This document shows, piece after piece, positions 5,808 through 12,591 of a stretch of DNA of 15,824 bases (position 1 is its first letter; each line of letters begins with the position of its first letter). This DNA is from Rikenellaceae bacterium (lineage in GTDB: Bacteria > Bacteroidota > Bacteroidia > Bacteroidales > UBA932): contig CAAFYX010000076.1 of assembly GCA_900767375.1 (NCBI GenBank), positions 1-15,824 of the forward strand. Direction: 5' to 3'. Both the position numbers and the translations under genes were made by a program. The notes beneath the pieces are model-generated. The model made no database searches. It had not been told where the DNA came from and worked only from the letters and a program-made list of their open reading frames with translations.

Positions 5808-6878
5808 ATGATATTTCAAGGAAAACAGAAAATATGGTCGGACTACCAGAAAGAGATTCCTGACGACCACTGGTACTACGTAAGAAGCTGCATCAGACAG
5901 AACTTCTTCCCGGCATCAGAAAGGATGTTCTGCGAAATCACCCAGAACGTCCTCGGAAAGGACATCTACGAGACACCGCACCACACCACCTGCGGCGGCA
6001 TCGCATACCACTGCGACACCATCCCGCAGGAAACCGTAATGACCATCGTCGCCAGACAGTTCGCCCTCATGACCGAAGCAGGCTATAAAAACTACGCCTG
6101 CTCCTGCATCACCTCATTCGGAAACTACACCGAAATCCTCGAAACCTGGCGCGAATTTCCCGAGCTCGAAGCGAAGATCCGCGAAATGCTGTGGAAGTCC
6201 TGCAAGCGCGAATTCGAAAAGCCCGAATATCTCGCCCACACCAGCGACCTGATATACAAATTCCGCAACGAAATAGCCCAGAAGGCCAAGTTCCACCTCG
6301 TCGACAAGGAAACCGGCGAGCCGCTCAAGATAGTGGAGCACATCGGTTGCCACTACGCCAAGATGTTCCCGTCCAAGGGAATGGGCGGCGCCGAATACCC
6401 GTGCGTGCTGAGCGGAATGGTGGATGCGTGGGGTGGCCAGGTCATCGACTACCCTGAGCGCCGCCACTGCTGCGGCTACGGCTTCAGGCAGTACCACGTC
6501 AAGGCCAACCGCGGCTACAGCATATCCAACACCCGCAAGAAGTTCGAGTCCATGGAGCCGTACAAGCCCGATGCCATCATCACGAACTGCCCGGGCTGCC
6601 CGTACTTCCTCGACAGGTGGCAGTACGTCATCTCCGAGATGGAGGGCAAGACCTACGGCCAGAACGGCTACGGCATCCCGGTCCTCACATACGAGGAACT
6701 CACCGGACTCGTGCTCGGCTATGACCCATGGGATCTCGGCCTCCAGCTGCACCAGGTCGCCGTCGAGCCGCTCCTCGAAAAGATCGGCATCGAATACGAC
6801 CCTAAGGCCAAGTACCTCGGCCTCAATGAAAAAGACATAATGAAGCCCGGCCTCCCGTCCGTGCTCAAATGCTGCTAG
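5808..6878 (+). CDS. hdrB: HdrB-like catalytic subunit with two CCG domains
   Basis: A heterodisulfide reductase subunit B-like protein of 356 aa, soluble. In methanogen HdrB each CCG domain binds a non-cubane [4Fe-4S] cluster that cleaves a disulfide. The C-terminal CCG domain is complete: C181, the CCG pair C221-C222-G (HCCGYGF) and C261-x2-C264 (NCPGCP). The N-terminal one is altered: where the CC pair is expected there is TTCGG with only C62, the last motif is C98-x-C100 (ACSCITSFGNY) instead of CxxC, and C28 and C69 are possible extra ligands. This half may bind a different cluster or none. The protein lies 3 nt before the HdrA gene and is presumably its partner. The substrate is unknown; CoM-S-S-CoB is not expected in a Bacteroidales. 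Confidence 0.88.
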   Translation: MIFQGKQKIWSDYQKEIPDDHWYYVRSCIRQNFFPASERMFCEITQNVLGKDIYETPHHTTCGGIAYHCDTIPQETVMTIVARQFALMTEAGYKNYACSCITSFGNYTEILETWREFPELEAKIREMLWKSCKREFEKPEYLAHTSDLIYKFRNEIAQKAKFHLVDKETGEPLKIVEHIGCHYAKMFPSKGMGGAEYPCVLSGMVDAWGGQVIDYPERRHCCGYGFRQYHVKANRGYSISNTRKKFESMEPYKPDAIITNCPGCPYFLDRWQYVISEMEGKTYGQNGYGIPVLTYEELTGLVLGYDPWDLGLQLHQVAVEPLLEKIGIEYDPKAKYLGLNEKDIMKPGLPSVLKCC

Positions 6879-6881
6879 AAT

Positions 6882-7901
6882 ATGAAAGACAACATAGTAA
6901 TAATCGGAGGAGGAATATCCGGAATGGAGGCTGCAAGACAGCTTCTGAAGCTCGGATACAAGCCTATCGTCGTCGAAAAGGCCGACCACCTCGGAGGTCA
7001 CGTCGCAGACTGGCACAAACTGTTCCCGGACATGACACCGGCGCAGGAGGTCGTCAGAAACCTCGCCGAGAAAATCAAGGAAGCCAACATCTTCCTCGAG
7101 ACAGAAGTGTCGTTCATCAACAAGCTGAAATCAGGATACAATGTAATGCTGTCCAACGGCGTGAACGTGATATGCAAGGCGCTCCTCATGGCCACAGGCT
7201 TCGACCTCTTCGATGCCCACAGGAAGGAGGAATACGGATACGGCATATACGACCAGGTCATGACAAACAAGGACCTGGAGCACTGGTTCAACACTGGTGA
7301 CGACAAGCGCATAAACGACAAGCAGATCAAGAAGATAGGCTTCGTCCACTGCGTCGGCTCACGTGACGTGAAGGCCGGCAACCCGCAGTGCTCCAAGGTC
7401 TGCTGCATCACCGCCATCAAGCAGGCGATGGAGATGAAGGAGAAGTTCCCTGACGCAGAGATCTACTGTTTCTACATGGACCTCCGCCTCTTCGGAAAGA
7501 AATACGAGAATTTCTACATAAAGGCCCAGATGGACAGCGGCGTCCATTTCATCAGAGGCCGCGTCTCGGAGGTCGGTGAGAACATCGACGGGCAGGTGGT
7601 CGTCAAGTTCGAGGACACCCTCTCCGGCAAGCCTGCCAAGGTCACCCTGGACCTCCTGGTCCTGATGGCCGGGATAGTATGCAACAAAGAAGTGAGCCAC
7701 CTCGCCTCCATGATTCCGGTCCAGACGGACGACGACGGATTCCTCAAGAGCAAGGACAATGTCCTCAGCATCATCGAGTCGGACTCCAAGGGTATCTTCT
7801 TCGCCGGAGCCGCCACGGGAGCCAAGACAGTGCCGGAGTCGGTCGCCGAAGCGCGCGCCGCCGCACTGTCCATCCACAACTACCTCATTGACAATCAATA
7901 A
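6882..7901 (+). CDS. hdrA: Short HdrA-like FAD protein without ferredoxin domains
   Basis: A heterodisulfide reductase subunit A-like flavoprotein. The N-terminus has the FAD-binding Rossmann motif GGGISG (residues 9-14) with EKADHLGGH after the second strand. The centre has HCVGSRD with C157, and C170-x3-C174-C175 (CSKVCC). The spacing C-x12-C-x3-CC is that of the HdrA-specific [4Fe-4S] cluster. The C-terminus has the second FAD signature GIFFAGAATGAKTVPESVAEARAAA. At 339 aa it is much shorter than methanogen HdrA (about 650 aa) and has neither the N-terminal nor the C-terminal ferredoxin domains, recalling QmoA. It should pass electrons between its FAD and HdrC. Whether it can bifurcate electrons is open. 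It overlaps the next gene by 1 nt (TAATG). Confidence 0.88.
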   Translation: MKDNIVIIGGGISGMEAARQLLKLGYKPIVVEKADHLGGHVADWHKLFPDMTPAQEVVRNLAEKIKEANIFLETEVSFINKLKSGYNVMLSNGVNVICKALLMATGFDLFDAHRKEEYGYGIYDQVMTNKDLEHWFNTGDDKRINDKQIKKIGFVHCVGSRDVKAGNPQCSKVCCITAIKQAMEMKEKFPDAEIYCFYMDLRLFGKKYENFYIKAQMDSGVHFIRGRVSEVGENIDGQVVVKFEDTLSGKPAKVTLDLLVLMAGIVCNKEVSHLASMIPVQTDDDGFLKSKDNVLSIIESDSKGIFFAGAATGAKTVPESVAEARAAALSIHNYLIDNQ

Positions 7902-8233
7902 TGGATTTCGGATTCAGAATATCACCCAGCTCCACCCTCAACCTTGACAAGGTCGACCTGACCCTGTACAACCGGTTGTGCGAAATGGAGCCCGACATAA
8001 AGAAGTGCATGGCCTGCGGCAGCTGCTCGGCCACCTGCACGGCCGGACCATACTCCGGAATGAGCGTGAGGAAGGTGATCCTTGACCTGCAGAGAGGCAA
8101 GGAAGCCGAAATGGAAAAGATGATTTCCAACTGCATGCTCTGCGGGAAATGCACGATGGTCTGCCCGAGAGGCATCAACACCAGGCACCTGCTGCTGTCG
8201 CTCTGCAGGATATACAAAAAGGAGGAAAGATAA
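7901..8233 (+). CDS. hdrC: Small HdrC-like iron-sulfur protein
   Basis: A second HdrC-type carrier, 110 aa. It has two [4Fe-4S] motifs: C36-x2-C39-x2-C42-x3-C46 (CMACGSCSATC) and C78-x2-C81-x2-C84-x3-C88-P (CMLCGKCTMVCP). Between them TAGPYSGMSVRKVI matches the conserved linker of HdrC. It is soluble and close to the minimal size for the fold. ATG overlaps the stop of HdrA by 1 nt, and its own stop overlaps the next ATG by 1 nt, so translational coupling is likely. Given its place between HdrA and the membrane HdrD-like subunit, it may link the soluble flavin part to the membrane subunit, while the first HdrC serves HdrB; this is inference. Confidence 0.88.
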   Translation: MDFGFRISPSSTLNLDKVDLTLYNRLCEMEPDIKKCMACGSCSATCTAGPYSGMSVRKVILDLQRGKEAEMEKMISNCMLCGKCTMVCPRGINTRHLLLSLCRIYKKEER

Positions 8234-10050
8234 TGGTAGACAGATTTGCATCGGGTTTCAATCCATTCGTCCTCCCGTTCCTCTTCGGAATGGTCTTCGT
8301 GATCACGTACTGCATCATCGGTGCGGTGCGTCTCTTCCTCCAGCTCGACTCCCAGGACAGGAAGGAGTTCCTCGCCTCCCTTATCAACCCTAAGATACTC
8401 TGGAAGGACATCAAGGACCTGTTCCTCAACTGCCTCATCCACGTCAAGCTCTGGAAGCGCAACAAGGTTCTGGGCTATATGCATTCAAGCATCGCCTTCG
8501 GATGGTTCATGCTGATAGTCCTGGGCCACGTGGAATGCTTCATCTACATGCCTCACAGGGTGAGGCTGTTCTACTACCCTATCTTCTTCAACTTCTTCGT
8601 GGCCGAGAACGAGTCCACCATCGGAGGAGCAGTGCTCTTCTTCCTGATGGACTTCTTCCTCCTGATGGTGCTGAGCGGCATCACCCTCGCCATCATCAAG
8701 CGCGTGAAGTCCACGATCTTCGGAATGCGCCGTACCACGAAGCCGGCATTCCTGGACCGCGTGGGACTCTATGCCCTCTGGAGCATCTTCCCCCTGAGGC
8801 TTCTCGCCGAAGGATTCACCGCCGACATCAGCGGCGGCTCGTTCCTGACCATCCCGCTGAACTGGGTGCTCAAGGCCTTCCTAGGCAACCACATGAACAT
8901 GCTCCCTACCTGGTGGGCATACTCCATCGCCCTCTGCATCTTCATGTGCGTCCTTCCGTTCACCAGATACATGCACATCCCGACCGAGATGCTCCTCATC
9001 CCGTTCAGGAACGCCGGCCTGACGGTCAAGAACGCCCGCAAGGGCTTCGCCAAGGCCCAGGTCTACAGCTGCCCTGGCTGCGGAGTCTGCATCGACGCCT
9101 GCCCTATGAGCGTCAAGAAGGCCAATATCAAGGACACCACGGTCTACCTGAACCGCCAGATCCGCCGCGGCAACGAGAAGCGCATCGAGGAGATCAGCGA
9201 CAAGTGCCTCCTCTGCGGCAAGTGCAGCGCCGTCTGCCAGGTCCAGGTCGACGGTCCTAAGATGCGTATCGCCCAGAGGTCCATACGCAAGTACGGTTAC
9301 GACCAGAACTATTCCAATATCGACATCACCGCCGCCAAGGAAGAGTGCGCCAAGAATATCGGCATCGGCAAGGTCATCTATTTCGCCGGCTGCATGACGC
9401 AGCTCACGCCGGCCATCAGCCGCGCCATGGAGTCGATATTCAAGAAGGCCGGCGTCAACTACGTCTTCATGGACAAGGACGGCGGCCTCTGCTGCGGCCG
9501 TCCGATGCTCACCGCCGGCCGCTTCAAGGAGGCCGAGCAGCTCATCCGCAAGAACCGCGAAATCATCAAGGACAGCGGCGCGGAGGTCCTGGTCCTCTCC
9601 TGCCCTATCTGCTACAAGGTCTTCAAGGAGCACTACAAGCTCGAAGGCATCAAGGTCATGCACCACACCGAGTTCATCCTGAAACTTGTCAATGACGGAT
9701 GGCTCGAGGTGGACGGCGATGCCACAAAGTACGTGTTCCATGACCCATGCGAGCTCGGCCGCGGCAGCGGCATCTACGAGCAGCCGCGCGAGCTCCTCAA
9801 GTGCGCCGGCACCCTGCTGGAGGGCAAGGACAACCGCGAGCTGAGCATCTGCTGCGGCGGCAGCCTCGGCAGCCTGTCGCTGGGCTACGCTCAGCGCGCC
9901 GACATCACCAGGAACTCACTCAACAACCTGACTGTGGATGATCCCGACCGCATCGTCACGGCCTGCCCTCTGTGCAAGAACACCTTCTCGCACTACTCCG
10001 ACCGCCCGGTCGAGGACATCGCCGAGACTGTCGACCGCAACACACGATAA
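8233..10050 (+). CDS. Membrane-bound HdrDE/DsrMK-like fusion: NarI-type TM domain, ferredoxin motifs, two CCG domains
   Basis: A 605-aa fusion of a cytochrome-b-like membrane domain (HdrE/DsrM/NarI type) with an HdrD/DsrK-like catalytic part. Five hydrophobic segments lie near residues 10-36, 84-104, 128-156, 180-200 and 228-250. Histidines such as those in GYMHSSIAF and LGHVECF are possible heme ligands. Two cubane motifs follow: C280/283/286/290 and C325/328/331/335. Both CCG domains are complete: C387, C420-C421-G, C457-x2-C460 (CPICY), and C506, C540-C541-G, C578-x2-C581 (CPLCK). This suits electron exchange between a membrane quinone or heme and a thiol/disulfide in the cytoplasm. I start it at ATG 8233 (MVDRF): it overlaps the preceding stop and has AAGGAGG ahead of it. 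An upstream in-frame ATG at 8149 lies inside the HdrC gene and adds no domain. Confidence 0.9.
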   Translation: MVDRFASGFNPFVLPFLFGMVFVITYCIIGAVRLFLQLDSQDRKEFLASLINPKILWKDIKDLFLNCLIHVKLWKRNKVLGYMHSSIAFGWFMLIVLGHVECFIYMPHRVRLFYYPIFFNFFVAENESTIGGAVLFFLMDFFLLMVLSGITLAIIKRVKSTIFGMRRTTKPAFLDRVGLYALWSIFPLRLLAEGFTADISGGSFLTIPLNWVLKAFLGNHMNMLPTWWAYSIALCIFMCVLPFTRYMHIPTEMLLIPFRNAGLTVKNARKGFAKAQVYSCPGCGVCIDACPMSVKKANIKDTTVYLNRQIRRGNEKRIEEISDKCLLCGKCSAVCQVQVDGPKMRIAQRSIRKYGYDQNYSNIDITAAKEECAKNIGIGKVIYFAGCMTQLTPAISRAMESIFKKAGVNYVFMDKDGGLCCGRPMLTAGRFKEAEQLIRKNREIIKDSGAEVLVLSCPICYKVFKEHYKLEGIKVMHHTEFILKLVNDGWLEVDGDATKYVFHDPCELGRGSGIYEQPRELLKCAGTLLEGKDNRELSICCGGSLGSLSLGYAQRADITRNSLNNLTVDDPDRIVTACPLCKNTFSHYSDRPVEDIAETVDRNTR

Positions 10051-10051
10051 T

Positions 10052-10786
10052 ATGAACAGGACAAGCCAATACGATTTCACCATCATCGTCCCCACCTACA
10101 ACGAGGAGGACAATATCTACACGCTTGAGGAGCGCCTCAGCGCGTATCTGCCGCAGTGCATCGAGAAAGCCTGCGTGCTTTTCGTCAACGACGGCTCGAA
10201 GGACGGCACCGCAGCCAAGCTCGCGGAGATATGCTCCCGCAATCCGGATTTCTTCTACATCGACTTCGAGAAGAACTGCGGGCTCAGCGCCGCTCTGAAA
10301 GCGGGAATAGACTGCACCGAATCCAAGTACCTGGGCTATATGGACGCTGACCTGCAGACCGCGCCGGAAGAGTTCAACATCCTTCTGAAGGATATCAAGG
10401 ACTACTCGATGGTAATCGGAATCAGAGCCAGGAGGAACGACAGCATCTTCAAGAAGTTCCAGTCCAAGTTCGCCAACGGCTTCCGCCGCATGATGACCCA
10501 CGACGGAGCGGCCGACACCGGCTGCCCTCTCAAGGTCCTCCGCACCGACGTAGCGAAAAAAATCCCTCTCTTCACCGGAATGCACCGCTTCCTTCCTGCG
10601 CTGGTGCTCCTCCAGGAAGGCGGCTGCTACAAGCAGGTGCCGGTAAGCCATTTCCCTAGAGTGGCGGGCAAGTCCAAGTTCCACCTCTGGAACAGGCTCG
10701 TGGGCCCGTTCCAGGACTGCTTCGCTTACAGGTGGATGAAGCCGCGCTACATCGAGTACAAGATCAAGGACACCGATCTCCAGTAA
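10052..10786 (+). CDS. GT2 family glycosyltransferase (DPM1/ArnC-like)
   Basis: A 244-aa glycosyltransferase of family 2, GT-A fold. FTIIVPTYNEEDNI (residues 9-22), VNDGSKDGT (45-53) and the nucleotide-sugar/metal motif DADLQ (98-102) are present. The acceptor end has PRVAGKSKFHLWNRL, typical of polyprenyl-phosphate hexosyltransferases. Enzymes of this type make a lipid-phosphate-linked sugar at the cytoplasmic face. Unlike GtrB or ArnC it lacks C-terminal membrane helices. The ATG at 10052 lies 1 nt after the stop of the preceding gene; a longer reading frame from 9938 would overlap that gene and precede the conserved start of the fold, so I reject it. With the next gene it resembles part of an ArnC-flippase-ArnT set, but no ArnT-like transferase is visible here. 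Confidence 0.9.
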   Translation: MNRTSQYDFTIIVPTYNEEDNIYTLEERLSAYLPQCIEKACVLFVNDGSKDGTAAKLAEICSRNPDFFYIDFEKNCGLSAALKAGIDCTESKYLGYMDADLQTAPEEFNILLKDIKDYSMVIGIRARRNDSIFKKFQSKFANGFRRMMTHDGAADTGCPLKVLRTDVAKKIPLFTGMHRFLPALVLLQEGGCYKQVPVSHFPRVAGKSKFHLWNRLVGPFQDCFAYRWMKPRYIEYKIKDTDLQ

Positions 10787-10789
10787 TCC

Positions 10790-11431
10790 ATGGACAGCCC
10801 ACTCTGGATATACCTCATCGGATTGTCGGCCCAGGTGTTCTACACCGGAAGGGTCTTCATCCAGTGGTATCTCTCAGAGAAGCACGGGAAGGTGGAGTCC
10901 CCCACCCTCTTCTGGGTGTTCAGCATCATAGGCTCCATGATCCTGTTCTTCTACGGATGGCTCAGGAACGATTTCTCCATCATATTCGGAGAATTCTTCA
11001 CCTACTACATCTACATGTGGAACATCAGCGCCAAGGGGCTATACGCCAGGCTGCCGAAGATAGTGCCCGTCATCCAGGCGCTCCTGCCCGCAGTGGTTCT
11101 TGTGGCACTTCTCAAGGACATTCCGCATTTCACACAGACATTCCTCAGGAACGATGACGTGCCGATGGGGCTCCTCATCTTCGGCACCCTCGGCCAGACG
11201 GTATACAAGTCCAGGTTCATCTACCAGTGGTTCTACAGTGTGAAGCACAAGGAGTCGCTCCTGCCTCTCACATTCTGGATCATCGCCATCACCGGCTCGC
11301 TGATGATAATAACCTACGGTATCATCCGCCACGACTGGGTACTCATCATCGGCCAGTTCGGCATCATCGCCTCCATAAGGAACATAATGATATCCCTGAA
11401 ATCCGAGAAAGAATCCTCATCCTGCAACTGA
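10790..11431 (+). CDS. Tandem LAB_N (lipid-A-disaccharide synthase N-terminal-like) membrane protein
   Basis: A 213-aa membrane protein made of two LAB_N modules. Each has Q-x5-R-x3-QW-x2-S, then P-x3-W and a second hydrophobic helix: Q15, R21, QW 25-26, P38, W42 in the first; Q136, R142, QW 146-147, P159, W163 in the second. Both modules end in a Y-G-x-x-R-x-D/DW segment. LAB_N is, as I recall, related to the PQ-loop/SemiSWEET type of small transporter, and such proteins are found beside DPM1-like transferases in Bacteroidota. A role in moving a lipid-linked sugar across the inner membrane is plausible but inferred. The gene lies 3 nt after the glycosyltransferase. The tail (about 204-213, SEKESSSCN) is polar. 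Confidence 0.88.
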   Translation: MDSPLWIYLIGLSAQVFYTGRVFIQWYLSEKHGKVESPTLFWVFSIIGSMILFFYGWLRNDFSIIFGEFFTYYIYMWNISAKGLYARLPKIVPVIQALLPAVVLVALLKDIPHFTQTFLRNDDVPMGLLIFGTLGQTVYKSRFIYQWFYSVKHKESLLPLTFWIIAITGSLMIITYGIIRHDWVLIIGQFGIIASIRNIMISLKSEKESSSCN

Positions 11432-11562
11432 GTTGGTTAGCGCGGTAAACAGCGTAAGTATGATTCCGTGCGTAGAACAGGCATACTTACGCACCAAGCA
11501 TTGAATTTGATGTTTTCGTGCGTGAAAAAGGCCTTCTGACGCACGGTAACAGATAGGATAAC

Positions 11563-11620
11563 GTCATTGCGGGCTTGGCCCGCAATCTCCTTCGAAAGAT
11601 GCTGAATCAAGTTCAGCATG
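11563..11620. repeat. REP-like element of two palindromes
   Basis: ATTGCGGGC (11566-11574) and GCCCGCAAT (11578-11586) form a 9-bp stem. ATGCTGAA (11599-11606) and TTCAGCAT (11612-11619) form an 8-bp stem. The linker TCCTTCGAAAG joins them. This composite is a well-known dispersed repeat in many genomes. A partial third copy (TTCAGCATGAC) lies at 11636-11646. Confidence 0.9.
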
Positions 11621-11697
11621 ACGTACACCAGACCGTTCAGCATGACAATCATCCGTATGTACGGATGCATCATATATGTTAATGTCCGCCAAGTCTA

Positions 11698-11705
11698 TAA
11701 GTTTG
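11698..11705 (+). promoter_or_regulatory. -7 box (TAAGTTTG) upstream of the ParD-like gene
   Basis: TAAGTTTG matches TAnnTTTG fully, 34-52 nt before the two possible TTG starts of ParD. A -33 element is not clear. Confidence 0.45.
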
Positions 11706-11748
11706 TGACAACAGACGGATATGCTATCAAAATAATATTTTGTATTAT

Positions 11749-11763
11749 TACCAAATATTGGTA
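11749..11763. promoter_or_regulatory. Possible ParD operator, TACCAA-ATA-TTGGTA
   Basis: A 6-bp-arm inverted repeat with 3-nt spacer overlaps the preferred TTG start codon (11758). ParD antitoxins bind palindromes near their own start and repress the operon; the placement fits, but the site is inferred from symmetry alone. Confidence 0.35.
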
Positions 11764-12003
11764 ACTACATCAGTTGCACTTGGCACTTACTTTGAAAACT
11801 TTATCGCCTCGGCCATTGAGACGGGCCGCTACAATAATGCCAGCGAGGTTATTCGTGCCGGTCTTCGTATGCTAGAAGAGAACGAGAAACGAGTCCTTGA
11901 ACTTTCTGCAGCGATCCGCGAAGGTGAAGAAAGCGGCAGATATGAGGGTTTCGATCCTGTGAAGCATCTCAAAGAACTCAAGACGTCTCACTCCAATGGC
12001 TAA
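11758..12003 (+). CDS. parD: ParD-like antitoxin with a TTG start
   Basis: A ParD-family antitoxin: a ribbon-helix-helix DNA-binding domain in the N-terminal half (TSVALGTYFENFIASAIETG, then RYNNASEVIRAGLRMLEENE) and an acidic C-terminal tail that would wrap the toxin (GEESGRYEGFDPVKHLKEL). There is no in-frame ATG between the upstream stop (11698-11700) and the conserved region. TTG at 11758 gives 81 aa beginning MVTTSVALG, as family members do; TTG at 11740 gives 87 aa with a less typical YYYQI extension. The weak start could reflect low expression or decay. It overlaps the ParE gene by 8 nt, which is the usual order. Codon use is more AT-rich than in the hdr genes, suggesting acquisition by transfer. 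Confidence 0.82.
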   Translation: MVTTSVALGTYFENFIASAIETGRYNNASEVIRAGLRMLEENEKRVLELSAAIREGEESGRYEGFDPVKHLKELKTSHSNG

Positions 12004-12193
12004 GTATCATCTCACCAGGAAGGCCGTTCAGGACTTGGATGCGATATGGGCGTACACGCTCGAGACCTGGTCGGAGAAGAAAGCCGACGAGTACTATTCA
12101 GCACTTGTGGAGACACTGGTTGAAGATGGTGACATTGAAATTGTAAGAATCCTGCATGAGAGGATGGATATTGCATCCAAGTTCAATCTTTAA
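11996..12193 (+). pseudogene. parE: ParE-like toxin with an internal in-frame deletion
   Basis: A RelE/ParE-superfamily toxin fragment of 65 aa; intact relatives are about 95-100 aa. The N-terminal helical hairpin is present (MAKYHLTRKAVQDLDAIWAY, ETWSEKKADEYYSALVET) and so is the C-terminal strand (IEIVRILHERMD). The two meet at about residue 43-44 (nt 12122-12127). The middle part that normally contains the loop and the strands ending in a HIIFYR-like motif, roughly 33 residues, is absent. The reading frame is intact, so this is a clean deletion rather than a frameshift. ParE toxins inhibit DNA gyrase; without the central sheet this one is probably inactive, though it might still bind ParD. 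The missing segment is judged against the family from memory. Confidence 0.72.
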
Positions 12194-12407
12194 CGCCCCT
12201 AAGTATATATGGACGGTTGTCTGTTTGCCGAATACATTGAATTTAGTAGAGCAGGTAAATGTAATAGCAAACGGAAACAAATGGATTAAGGTTTGCAATT
12301 GCCTTAGTTTCAGTTTGTTTCCGTTAGATTTCATTGATTTCAGTACCTTCTCAAAGCATTTCAAACTTTTGTCACACGTCGATGATTTCGACTCTATTTG
12401 AAGACGT
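12194..12407. other. AT-rich gap between converging genes, with a 12-bp inverted repeat
   Basis: No gene is visible. AACGGAAACAAA (12270-12281) and TTTGTTTCCGTT (12314-12325) are exact reverse complements, with an inner TAAGG/CCTTA pair (12287-12291 and 12302-12306). It lies between the ends of the ParE gene and the minus-strand operon, so a transcription-end structure is possible, but no T-run follows. Confidence 0.6.
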
Positions 12408-12590
12408 TTATTTCTGGTGAAAAGCAGACCACAGCACCTGGGCGGAGACATTCTTTATCCCTGTTGCATTACTGTAAACGGCCCGGATGTCCAGGGGGAT
12501 CAGGCCTCCGGAGAAATTCTGGGCATTGGCCAAAAAACCGGCACTTGCCAGCAGAATGGCAAGTGCCAATGGACAAATCTTTCTTATCAC
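12408..12590 (-). CDS. Small secreted protein with GTG start (60 aa)
   Basis: Read from GTG at 12590, this frame begins MIRKICPLALAILLASAGFL and continues ANAQ: a basic N-terminus, a hydrophobic core and an ANA-Q signal-peptidase site, leaving about 37 mature residues. The mature part (NFSGGLIPLDIRAVYSNATG...) matches nothing I recognise. It starts 1 nt after the stop codon of the OmpA-domain gene, so it is probably the last gene of that operon and translationally coupled. It could be a short envelope or secreted peptide, or the surviving N-terminus of a longer protein. A longer frame from an ATG at 12707 would overlap the OmpA gene in another frame and place the signal sequence internally, so I reject it. 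Confidence 0.5.
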   Translation of the reverse strand: MIRKICPLALAILLASAGFLANAQNFSGGLIPLDIRAVYSNATGIKNVSAQVLWSAFHQK

Positions 12591-12591
12591 G

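Larger units (their letters stand above)
11432..11739. other. 308-bp intergenic stretch rich in inverted repeats, no gene
   Basis: No protein-like reading frame is present. The minus-strand frame 11437-11673 reads the REP element and contains the phrase LNLIQHLSKEIAGQARND, which is the typical spurious translation of this repeat. Hairpins follow one another: GCGTAAGTATG/CATACTTACGC (11452-11462 and 11482-11492), CGTGCGT/ACGCACG (11517-11523 and 11539-11545), the REP pair, and ATCCGTA/TACGGAT (11651-11657 and 11660-11666). None is followed by a clear T-run. Confidence 0.75.

Noticed and set aside
8149..8232. Upstream start for the HdrDE-like fusion
   Set aside because: It lies inside the HdrC2 gene in another frame; ATG 8233 has a good ribosome-binding stretch and overlaps the previous stop by 1 nt.
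9938..10051. Upstream start for the GT2 glycosyltransferase
   Set aside because: It overlaps the end of the HdrDE gene and adds a Ser/Thr/Arg-rich segment not belonging to the GT-A fold.
11437..11673. A 78-codon minus-strand frame after the LAB_N gene
   Set aside because: It translates the REP-like repeat; LNLIQHLSKEIAGQARND is the usual spurious product of that repeat.
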